This document shows, piece by piece, positions 16,824 to 23,163 of a stretch of DNA of 23,163 nt (the first letter of the stretch is position 1; every line of letters begins with the position of its first letter). The DNA is from Ignavibacteriales bacterium (lineage in GTDB: Bacteria > Bacteroidota > Ignavibacteria > Ignavibacteriales > Ignavibacteriaceae). Location of the stretch: the NCBI GenBank assembly GCA_003142915.1, contig PLNZ01000210.1:20575-43737 (forward strand). Direction: 5' to 3'. Below the pieces are notes generated by a model. The model was not told where the DNA came from, did no database searches, and worked only from the letters and a program-made list of their open reading frames with translations. The position numbers and the translations under genes are program-made.

Positions 16824-17003
16824 TTAATAATTCATGTTACGCAGTTATTAAAATTTTATTAAATAGCCCGAGTTTTGTAGGTTGTGTGAATAATATCCAT
16901 GCAATTTTGGCTAAAGCCCTGATTTCCCTTATCAGGTTTTTAATCTACGCTCTAAAGGGCGAAGTTATTAAAAAAATAAAATTTGCGTAACATGAGTTAA
17001 TAA
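16824..17003. mobile_element. MITE-like element with terminal inverted repeats and flanking direct repeat
   Basis: TCATGTTACGCA at 16832-16843 and its exact inverse TGCGTAACATGA at 16984-16995 define the ends of a non-coding element of about 166 bases (16831-16996). Immediately outside, with one base between on each side, the 7-base sequence TTAATAA occurs in direct orientation on both sides (16824-16830 and 16997-17003), like a target-site duplication. The inside holds three small hairpins: GGCT-AA-AGCC (16909-16918), CCTGAT-ttccctt-ATCAGG (16918-16936) and CGCTC-taaa-GGGCG with one G-T pair (16948-16961). No open frame of useful length is inside. The flanking repeat is AT-only, so chance cannot be excluded in this AT-rich spacer; the 12-base inverted repeat is the stronger evidence. 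Confidence 0.6.
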
Positions 17004-17109
17004 GACAGATTATAGCTTCAGCGATGAGTATTGAAAAAAGTTTAGAAAAAATAGAAATTTTTTTAACGCTTTTCAGTAATCTTCATATCTTAAGGTGAAT
17101 CTTTGAATT

Positions 17110-17143
17110 TTTGACAAACTAATACTAAATTTTCTTAATTTTA
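17110..17143 (+). promoter_or_regulatory. Probable pta promoter
   Basis: TTTGACA at 17110-17116 provides a -35 TTGACA or Bacteroidetes-type -33 TTTG. TAATTTTA at 17136-17143 matches the Bacteroidetes -7 consensus TAnnTTTG at all but its last base, at a spacing of 22 bases. The start of pta lies 34 bases further on. AT-richness makes chance matches likely. Confidence 0.35.
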
Positions 17144-17176
17144 CCTGTAAAATTTAATTATAAAACAGGATATATT

Positions 17177-18154
17177 ATGGCAAATAACATATTAGCTATC
17201 ACAAGAAAAAAAGCCGGTGCACTAAAAAAGACTATTATTCTTCCTGAATCGCATGATGAAAGGGTTTTACAAGCAGCAGAAATTCTTACGAAAGAGAAAA
17301 TTGGTTCGGTAATTACTATAGGCGACGAAAGCAAGATTAAATCAGACGCTGAAAAGCTTAGTGTTGATTTGACAGGCGTTAAGATAATCAATCCGCTTAA
17401 ATCAGAAAAGTTAGACGAATATGCAAATACCTTTTATGAATTACGCAAGAAAAAAGGAATCAACCTTGAAGACGCAAGAAATACAATAAAACGCGATTTA
17501 TTTTTCGGCGCAATGATGGTAAGAGAAGGCCTGGCTGACGGCAGTGTTGCCGGTTCTACCGCTTCCACTGCAGATGTTTTGAGAGCAGGAATTCAATGCA
17601 TAGGTATGCCCGAAGGGATTTCAGTCGTATCAAGTTTCTTTTTTATGGTTTTCCCGGATAAATCATATACTTTTTCAGACTGCGGAGTTGTTCCGGACCC
17701 GGATGCACTACAGCTTGCAGATATAGCAATTTCTGCTGCCGGCAATCATGCTAAATTAACGGGTGAAAAGCCATATATAGCAATGCTTTCTTTTTCAACC
17801 AAGGGCAGCGCTAAACATGAATCAATCGATAAAGTGCTTGAAGCCTTAAGCATTGTTAAAAGTAAACGTCCTGATTTGGCAATTGACGGCGAACTTCAAT
17901 TTGATGCTGCTGTTGTTGAATCTGTAGCCAAGCGAAAAGCTCCCGGCAGTGAAGTTGCAGGCAGGGCAAATGTATTTATCTTTCCTGATCTTAATTCAGG
18001 AAACATCAGCTATAAAATTGCTCAAAGACTCGGGGGCTGCGAAGCAATCGGCCCGCTAACCCAGGGTTTAAAAAAGCCATTTTTTGATTTAAGCCGCGGA
18101 TGCACTTCTGAAGATATTGTAAATAATGCAGCTATAGCAATTGTTCTAAGTTAA
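17177..18154 (+). CDS. pta: Phosphate acetyltransferase
   Basis: A 325-residue enzyme of the short, single-domain Pta type (PTA_PTB family), interconverting acetyl-CoA plus phosphate and acetyl phosphate plus CoA. Landmarks: KKTIILPESHDERVLQAAEIL at the N-terminus, FGAMMVREGLADGSVAGSTASTADVLRAGIQ, TFSDCGVVPDPDALQLADIAI, MLSFSTKGSAKHESIDKV, and the conserved C-terminal GSEVAGRANVFIFPDLNSGNISYKIAQRLGG...IGPLTQGLKKPFFDLSRGCT. Length and motifs are complete. No acetate kinase gene adjoins it within the window; what follows is a gene scar. The ATG at 17177 has an AGGA about 8 bases upstream. Confidence 0.96.
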   Translation: MANNILAITRKKAGALKKTIILPESHDERVLQAAEILTKEKIGSVITIGDESKIKSDAEKLSVDLTGVKIINPLKSEKLDEYANTFYELRKKKGINLEDARNTIKRDLFFGAMMVREGLADGSVAGSTASTADVLRAGIQCIGMPEGISVVSSFFFMVFPDKSYTFSDCGVVPDPDALQLADIAISAAGNHAKLTGEKPYIAMLSFSTKGSAKHESIDKVLEALSIVKSKRPDLAIDGELQFDAAVVESVAKRKAPGSEVAGRANVFIFPDLNSGNISYKIAQRLGGCEAIGPLTQGLKKPFFDLSRGCTSEDIVNNAAIAIVLS

Positions 18155-18177
18155 ATTAAAAATTAAGGAGAAATATT

Positions 18178-18315
18178 ATGGTAATTATGTCGTTTGCAAA
18201 ACGCTTCTTTTATTGTCTATCCTTTATTTTGATTATTACTTTATCAACTTTTGCTTAAGAAAAATTTAACGGAATTGACGCCAATTTAAGTAATTTGTAT
18301 AAGCTATCTGATGCC
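18178..18315 (+). pseudogene. N-terminal remnant of a secreted GH172/DUF2961-like protein
   Basis: A strong Shine-Dalgarno (AAGGAG, 7 bases before) precedes ATG at 18178. The frame encodes a clean signal peptide, MVIMSFAKRFFYCLSFILII and then TLSTFA, followed by a TAA stop (18256-18258) where a Gln after the cleavage site would be expected. The frame then continues as EKFNGIDANLSNLYKLSDA, which resembles the mature start of DUF2961 (glycoside hydrolase family 172) proteins as I remember them. Beyond residue Ala (18315) the similarity ends and the frame runs into an unrelated fragment and stops at 18387. So this is a broken gene: a premature stop and loss of everything after about 45 codons. 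Family assignment is from memory of a short segment and is tentative. Confidence 0.5.
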
Positions 18316-18459
18316 AATTGTAGTAATCTCAATTTTCTTTTTTCTCTTAGATTCGGAAAATTCTTTTACGAATTTCTCAAGAGTTGAATAATAAGAAATT
18401 TCAGTAGCATCGCCCTTTTGATATTTCTTAAAAATCTGATGAAGATATTCTGCCGTCAA
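18304..18459 (-). pseudogene. N-terminal remnant of a restriction-modification-like enzyme
   Basis: The minus strand encodes about 51 residues: LTAEYLHQIFKKYQKGDATE, then ISYYSTLEKFVKEFSESKRK and KKIEITTIGIR before a TAG at 18304. The motif of EYL, a basic helix, GDATE, a tyrosine-containing stretch and a following helix is typical of the extreme N-terminus of large type ISP/IIG restriction-modification polypeptides (and some DNA methylases of that kind), where a sequence of the type ITT.PK..AGxPDF normally follows. Here it stops after ITT. Its initiation codon would be a TTG at 18459, or an ATA slightly upstream, so the original start may also be lost. It meets the secreted-protein remnant tail to tail near 18315. 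Confidence 0.42.
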
Positions 18460-18609
18460 TAATTTATCCCCGCAATATATTTAGTTAATTTTTTTCCCAA
18501 TATCGCTTTTTATCTACTTGTAAAATACAAAATGCTGTATTTAAAAGCTTAGTAGACGAACCTTTTAGAGCCAATACAGGAAAACCGGTAAACATTAAGT
18601 CAATATGTC

Positions 18610-18684
18610 ATCCCTGGCGGGATTTAAATTTCTTCATCCCACATAGTGACTCAAATGGAGTAAGTCTTTGCAGAGTGCTGCAAA
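18610..18684. repeat. Cluster of three small palindromes
   Basis: In 75 bases there are ATCCC-tggc-GGGAT (18610-18623), ACTC-aaatg-GAGT (18649-18661) and TTTGCAG-agtg-CTGCAAA (18667-18684). They lie between the gene remnants and the stop of the NCS2 permease at 18719. They may serve as a terminator for the minus-strand operon or be decayed REP-like repeats. The rest of the stretch 18460-18718 shows no recognisable gene; a short plus-strand open frame there (VDEPFRANTGKPVN...) is of unknown meaning. Confidence 0.45.
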
Positions 18685-18718
18685 TTGCTTTGGCTTAAAA
18701 TAATTACCGATAAATTAA

Positions 18719-20320
18719 TTAGAAATTGATATCCTTAGGTTGACGCCTATTCGTTTTTACGTATGACAGAACAAAAAACATTAATGCAAGTACAAGGTAA
18801 GCAGCAGTAAATTGATACGGAACCTGTCTGAATATTCCTTGTAAATTCCATGGGAAATATGAATCGCCGTCGGGAATTGCAGAATGAATTATTCCAAAGA
18901 ATGTAAACACTGCCATTATTACCAAATACAAAGACGCCTGTCTAAGTTTTCTGTCAATCAGCTTGGCTACAAAAGCGCCCCATAACATTGCAGTTAAAAT
19001 AAATCCATTTCCGAGCGCAACTATTATCAGCATTTCAGGTAAAGTTTTACCGGGAACCATCATAAGCAGGTTAAATTTATCAAACGGGATAAAATCAGTA
19101 TTGCTTAGTTTAATCTGCAGGAGCCTTGCCACATTAGGAAATAATGAAAATGCCACGGCTGTTGTATGCGCAGGCGGCACGGTTCGGAATGCCTGAACAA
19201 TTATTTCAAGCGCAACAAAGATTAATATTGGCGCAAGAACAGCACGGGGAATCAATTCAACAAAGAAAGAGACATATCCAAGTATACCCCCTAAACCAAT
19301 GAACAGGCCAGTAAGCACTGTGTAGCCTGCGCGGCTTCCCATAGCTTTATAAGCAGGCTGGCCAATGTAGGGAGTTGTTTGTGCAACTCCACCGCAAATT
19401 CCCGCTATTAAAGTCGAGAATGCTTCGGTAAGCAGAATATCCCGTGTATTGTAATCATCCCCTCCTACCTTAGCACTTTCGGTAACACTTATACCTCCGA
19501 CAATAGTTAATATTGCAAAAGGTAATGCAATCGGCAAATATTTTAGCGCTTCTACAAATCCGTGAATAAATCCTAATGTCGGAACAGGTAATCCGAAATG
19601 AAGTTGCATTGAAGGAGCAGTAAAACTTCCTCCTGCTAATCCTAATGGACCTAAAATATAGTATAGTACGGTACCTATAAAGATTGCCGCAAATACCCCG
19701 GGAAAGTTTTTCGGTAATTTAATTTTTGCAACAAGAGTATATAATATTAACCCGAGAGAAATCATTCCAATTACAGGGAGACCGAATATATCAATTAAAG
19801 GAATAAAGCCAATTAATGCCAAACCGATACCAGCAAGACTGCCGAGCAATCCCGCCTGCGGAACTACCTTCCGAACCCACCCGCCGATAAAAGAAAAGAT
19901 TAATTTGAAAATTCCTATTATAACCATTGTCGCCATACCAATGTACCAGGTCATCATTGCAGCATCATACTCTGCAATTCCTTTCCCCTTCAGATAGATA
20001 AAAGCAGGACCCAGTACCGTAAGCGTAATACCGATAGTTGAAGGAGTATCAATCCCGAGCGGCATAGCAGTTACATTAGTATTATTGTTCTTTTTTGCAA
20101 GCCTAAATGCCATCCATGTATAGACAAGATCTCCGAATAAAACTCCGAATGCGGTACCCGGAAACATTTTACTAAAAACAATATCTGCGGGGTATTTAAA
20201 AGCAAAAATTAAAATGAAGGCTAAAAAAGAAAGGACTGTAAGATTATCAAACATTAAGCCGAAAAAGCCGTTTATATCTCCCGCTACGAACCAACGATAT
20301 TTAAAAACCGGTTTATCCAT
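18719..20320 (-). CDS. NCS2/AzgA-like permease
   Basis: A 533-residue polytopic inner-membrane protein with roughly 12-14 hydrophobic segments. The N-terminal block reads VAGDINGFFGLMFDNLTVLS, then PADIVFSKMFPGTAFGVLFGDLVYTWMAFRLA and TAMPLGIDTPSTIGITLTVLGPAF. This pattern is that of the NCS2 (nucleobase:cation symporter 2) and AzgA-like permeases, with the substrate-path GxDTPS segment and a second half containing TESAKVGGDDYNTRDILLTEAFSTLIAGICGGVAQTTPYIG. Substrate could be a purine, a pyrimidine or a related compound; the sequence does not decide. It is 22 bases after the APC permease gene and probably co-transcribed with it. Confidence 0.82.
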   Translation of the reverse strand: MDKPVFKYRWFVAGDINGFFGLMFDNLTVLSFLAFILIFAFKYPADIVFSKMFPGTAFGVLFGDLVYTWMAFRLAKKNNNTNVTAMPLGIDTPSTIGITLTVLGPAFIYLKGKGIAEYDAAMMTWYIGMATMVIIGIFKLIFSFIGGWVRKVVPQAGLLGSLAGIGLALIGFIPLIDIFGLPVIGMISLGLILYTLVAKIKLPKNFPGVFAAIFIGTVLYYILGPLGLAGGSFTAPSMQLHFGLPVPTLGFIHGFVEALKYLPIALPFAILTIVGGISVTESAKVGGDDYNTRDILLTEAFSTLIAGICGGVAQTTPYIGQPAYKAMGSRAGYTVLTGLFIGLGGILGYVSFFVELIPRAVLAPILIFVALEIIVQAFRTVPPAHTTAVAFSLFPNVARLLQIKLSNTDFIPFDKFNLLMMVPGKTLPEMLIIVALGNGFILTAMLWGAFVAKLIDRKLRQASLYLVIMAVFTFFGIIHSAIPDGDSYFPWNLQGIFRQVPYQFTAAYLVLALMFFVLSYVKTNRRQPKDINF

Positions 20321-20342
20321 TTATGCTCCTGAAAAATTAACC

Positions 20343-21833
20343 TCACATCAATTTATTTGCAAAAATTTTTTTCCATAAAAAATAAACCGGTATTCCCAGC
20401 AAAACAATAACCATTCCGGGCCACGTATACATAGGTTTAAATATTAAAAGGTCGATAGAAATAGCGGCAGCACACAGAATGTACAATGCCGGTAAAACAG
20501 GATAGCCCCAAGCTTTATAAGGGCGGTCGGCGTCAGGCTGTTTCTTCCTCAATAAGAATAACCCGATTATAGTCAATATATAAAAAATCAGTACAGCGAA
20601 TATTACATAATCAAGGAGATTGCTGTATGTTCCGGAAAGGCAAAGAAGACTTGCCCATACTGCCTGAACAATTAAAGCAAACCCGGGAACGGAGCTTTTA
20701 TTTAACGTCCCGGTTTTCTTAAAAAACAAATTATCCTTAGCCATCGCATAATAAACACGGGCGCCGGAAAGTATTAAACCATTATTGCACCCGAAGGTAG
20801 AAATCATTATCAGGACTGCCATAATTACAACAGCAGGCTGGCCAAAAATCATAGATGATGCAGCGGTTGCTACCCTGTCACTTAATGCAAATTGTATTCC
20901 TCTTCCCATAACACTTGCCGCACCGGGGTTCCCTTTTAACGGAAGGATAAAAATATAAGCAAGATTAGCGGCAATATATATAATCGTTACAATCAACGTT
21001 CCGAGAAAAAGACTCAGAGGAATATTTCTTTTGGGATTAACAACTTCTCCTGAAGTAAAAGTAATATTATTCCAGGCATCGCTTGAAAACAGGGACCCGA
21101 CCATTGCAACGCCAATTGCCGCAATCAGCAGCGTACCGGAAAGCGGTTCAACGGAAATAATTTTACCCCCGGCAGTATGCGTCCAGCTTGGATTCCAGAA
21201 GTTGGAAAAACTTGCAGTTAATGTACCTATATGTTTGCTTATTATAATTACAAGAATAATTAACGCCATCATTGCAATTGCTTTAGTAGAAGTAAAAATA
21301 TTCTGAACAATTTTACCTGAACGGAGCCCCCGCATATTTGTATAAGTAAGGAAAGTTATATTTGCTATTGCTAAGATTTGCGCCGCTGAGATTTTTAATC
21401 CTAAAACATTCAGCAAAATATTTTTTTCACTAAACCACGGAATAATTTCCCCGGTATATTTAGCAAAAGCAACGGCAACTGCCGCTATAGTACCGGTTTG
21501 AATAACAAGGAACAGCGTCCAGCCATAAAGAAATCCAATTAAAGGATTATATGCTTCGCGTAAATAGACATATTGACCTCCAGCATGCGGAAGCATACCT
21601 GCAAGCTCTCCGTAACTAAGAGCCGCTATAATGGTAATTGCCCCGGTAATAAGCCAGACTAATAACAGGTAGCCGGGCGAGCCTACAGTTCTTGCGATAT
21701 CTGCGCTTACAATAAAAATCCCGGAACCTATCATGGAGCCGACCACGAGCATAGTAGAATCGAACAAACTAAGCTCGCGTTTGAATGATCTTGAGGCTTT
21801 TCCGTCTGCAGCAGGGTAATTATCTTCAGTCAT
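20343..21833 (-). CDS. APC-family amino acid permease
   Basis: A 496-residue protein with about 12 membrane segments. The hallmark of the amino acid-polyamine-organocation family is near the N-terminus: SLFDSTMLVVGSMIGSGIFIV (GSMIGSGIF, residues 32-40, the unwound part of helix 1 that binds the amino acid). It continues with LSYGELAGMLPHAGGQYVYLREAYNPLIGFLYGW, GEVVNPKRNIPLSL, and the C-terminal helices up to YFLWKKIFANKLM. It resembles the LAT/serine-threonine exchanger-type branch. It would import or exchange amino acids across the inner membrane; the exact substrate is not seen. First gene of a two-gene operon with the NCS2-type permease. Confidence 0.9.
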   Translation of the reverse strand: MTEDNYPAADGKASRSFKRELSLFDSTMLVVGSMIGSGIFIVSADIARTVGSPGYLLLVWLITGAITIIAALSYGELAGMLPHAGGQYVYLREAYNPLIGFLYGWTLFLVIQTGTIAAVAVAFAKYTGEIIPWFSEKNILLNVLGLKISAAQILAIANITFLTYTNMRGLRSGKIVQNIFTSTKAIAMMALIILVIIISKHIGTLTASFSNFWNPSWTHTAGGKIISVEPLSGTLLIAAIGVAMVGSLFSSDAWNNITFTSGEVVNPKRNIPLSLFLGTLIVTIIYIAANLAYIFILPLKGNPGAASVMGRGIQFALSDRVATAASSMIFGQPAVVIMAVLIMISTFGCNNGLILSGARVYYAMAKDNLFFKKTGTLNKSSVPGFALIVQAVWASLLCLSGTYSNLLDYVIFAVLIFYILTIIGLFLLRKKQPDADRPYKAWGYPVLPALYILCAAAISIDLLIFKPMYTWPGMVIVLLGIPVYFLWKKIFANKLM

Positions 21834-21919
21834 ATATTCCTAAAATAAAAAATGATTTATTTTATGTTTATTTCATAGGAAATTTAGTAAAAGTAAAACG
21901 GAACAACAATGAGGTAGAT

Positions 21920-21974
21920 GGAAGAACGGAGACGGGAGAACGGAAACCGGAGGCGGGAGAACGGAAACCGGAAC
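21920..21974. repeat. Short 21-base tandem repeat
   Basis: Two copies of CGGGAGAACGGAAACCGGA followed by GG or AC (21933-21953 and 21954-21974), with a partial earlier copy GGAAGAACGGAGA from 21920. It lies in the 345-base gap between the APC permease and the methyltransferase. Similar purine-rich GAACGGAGAC-type repeats are common between genes in this group. It has no spacers between units, so it is not a CRISPR. Confidence 0.7.
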
Positions 21975-22178
21975 TTTTAGAGGTGAATGAAGTTGACTGA
22001 TTTAGTGTAGTTGTAAAAATAGCAGAACAATTTTTCAAAGCCCTCAATGAAAATGCGGACGGGTAGAAAAGCCGGTTGTATTTTTTTACTCATTAAGTTA
22101 CTGAAAATTAGTTCGCAGATGCTTATATTAAAAGAAGAAAAAATAATTTTAAGAGTAAACAAAAAAATGATTAAAGTT

Positions 22179-23141
22179 ATGAATAGCGAGAAAAAAAGAG
22201 CACCTTTAAATCGAACATTACTATTAAATGATAACGAATTATCAAGATTCGGGGCAAAATTAATTAAATTAAATAAAAAAGTAACTTTAGACGAAATAGT
22301 TAACAAAACCATATATCAAGATTTATTTGAAGTTTTAGATTATTTGCCGGAAAATTCAATTGACTTGTTTTTTGTTGACCCGCCATACAATTTGTCAAAA
22401 GATTTTAATGGACACAAATTTAATAAAATGACTATTGATGCATATTGTGATTATATAGAAACCTGGTTAAAAAAAATCGTTCCTTTATTGAAAAAAGACG
22501 CTTCTATTTATATATGTGGAGATTATCATTCTTCAACTTCCATACACCTAGCTGCAAGTAAATATTTTGATGTATTAAATAGAATTACCTGGCAAAGAGA
22601 AAAAGGTAGAGGCGCCAAAAGTAATTGGAAAAATTCTACTGAAGATATTTGGTTTTGCACCAATTCTTCAAATTATAAATTCTATGTTGAAAGAGTAAAA
22701 GAAAAAAGAAAAGTATTAGCGCCTTATAAAATTGACGGCAAACCTAAAGATTGGGAAGAAACTGAAAATGGTAATTTCAGATTGACCCATCCGTCAAACA
22801 TTTGGACCGATTTAACAATACCATATTGGTCGATGCCAGAGAATACGGACCATCCGACACAAAAACCAGAAAAATTATTAGCAAAAATTATTTTAGCTAG
22901 TTCGGATGCCGGAGATATTGTATTTGATCCATTCCTTGGCTCCGGGACTACATCGGTTGTAGCAAAAAAATTAGGAAGAAATTTTATCGGCATAGAAAAA
23001 AACCTAGAATATTGTTGTTTGGCAGAAAAAAGGCTTGAAATTGCAGAAAGAGATAAAACAATTCAAGGATATGAAGATGGCGTTTTTTGGGAACGCAATA
23101 CACTAGCGTTGCAGAAAAAAATAGTTCCGACAATTCTGTAA
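22179..23141 (+). CDS. DNA methyltransferase, adenine/cytosine-N4 type, beta motif order
   Basis: A 320-residue DNA methyltransferase from the ATG at 22179 (MNSEKKRAPLNRTLLLN). In this order the catalytic motif IV comes first, DLFFVDPPYNLSKDFNG (DPPY at residues 67-70), and the AdoMet-binding motif I comes last, DIVFDPFLGSGTTSVVAKKLG (residues 246-266), preceded by HPTQKPEKLLAKII. That is the beta class, which includes N6-adenine and N4-cytosine modifying type II enzymes. The target-recognition region lies between them (TWQREKGRGAKSNWKNSTED...). The open frame reaches back to 22047, but those 44 codons do not look conserved; this start is a judgement. All motifs are intact. An ATG at 23150, 8 bases after the stop, may begin a partner gene that runs out of the window (MKKF). 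Confidence 0.86.
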   Translation: MNSEKKRAPLNRTLLLNDNELSRFGAKLIKLNKKVTLDEIVNKTIYQDLFEVLDYLPENSIDLFFVDPPYNLSKDFNGHKFNKMTIDAYCDYIETWLKKIVPLLKKDASIYICGDYHSSTSIHLAASKYFDVLNRITWQREKGRGAKSNWKNSTEDIWFCTNSSNYKFYVERVKEKRKVLAPYKIDGKPKDWEETENGNFRLTHPSNIWTDLTIPYWSMPENTDHPTQKPEKLLAKIILASSDAGDIVFDPFLGSGTTSVVAKKLGRNFIGIEKNLEYCCLAEKRLEIAERDKTIQGYEDGVFWERNTLALQKKIVPTIL

Positions 23142-23163
23142 AAAAACGAATGAAAAAGTTCTT

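Larger units (their letters stand above)
16596..17176. other. Divergent promoter spacer between yggS and pta
   Basis: These 581 bases, very AT-rich, separate the divergent yggS operon and pta. They contain a MITE-like element (16824-17003) in the middle and the probable pta promoter at the right end. The left 230 bases are A/T runs (including a TATATATATATT stretch near 16661) without a recognisable gene; they must hold the promoter of the yggS operon, but no box stands out. Confidence 0.6.

Noticed and set aside
21920..21974. Possible CRISPR repeats
   Set aside because: Units are 21 bases, directly adjacent, without spacers, and only two to three copies.
22047..22178. Longer N-terminus of the methyltransferase
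   Set aside because: The extra 44 residues are basic/hydrophobic without methyltransferase features; an internal ATG just before the conserved part is more likely, though not proven.
1..23163. Alternative genetic code with TAA as Gln
   Set aside because: All intact core genes end at sensible places with TAA, TAG or TGA; the two internal TAA codons are in genes with other signs of decay or doubtful function.

Overview
The window looks like a chromosome segment from an AT-rich Gram-negative bacterium of the Bacteroidetes/Ignavibacteria/Chlorobi group. This is an inference from the long IleS, the form of the LspA proteins, the DksA-like protein with a lysine-rich tail, the short palindromic intergenic repeats and the purine-rich Shine-Dalgarno sites (for example before dksA). 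No rRNA, tRNA, CRISPR array or intact transposase was recognised.

Left edge (1-2990): a truncated MFS transporter gene faces left, followed by a HAD hydrolase and an AT-rich pair facing right. The pair is a putative PD-(D/E)XK restriction-type nuclease broken by one in-frame TAA, and a small gene just behind it. Positions 3005-8137 hold housekeeping genes on the minus strand: a Cys/Met-metabolism PLP enzyme, a thioredoxin-like protein, a YgjP-type metallopeptidase, cysS and rluD.

Centre (8686-16595): one probable minus-strand operon, transcribed yggS, divIVA, punA, a membrane/coiled-coil protein, ileS, a dksA-like gene, lspA copy 1, lspA copy 2. With rluD beyond, this matches the order known downstream of the division cluster in Firmicutes (ylmE...divIVA-ileS-ylyA-lspA-ylyB). 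The differences are the inserted punA and membrane genes, the lspA duplication, and a 548-base spacer full of palindromes that separates rluD from lspA.

Right part: a 581-base spacer carries a MITE-like element (12-base terminal inverted repeats and a 7-base flanking direct repeat) ahead of pta. Behind pta lies a scar where two truncated genes meet tail to tail: the start of a probable GH172/DUF2961 secreted protein and the start of a probable restriction-modification enzyme. Then come a two-gene transporter operon (APC permease, NCS2-type permease), a small 21-base tandem repeat, and an intact beta-order DNA methyltransferase at the edge, whose partner may lie outside the window.

No clearly new multi-gene system is visible. 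The most interesting items are the MITE-like element, the five-cysteine DksA variant, the tandem intact lspA genes inside a conserved operon, and the repeated traces of restriction-modification gene gain and decay.
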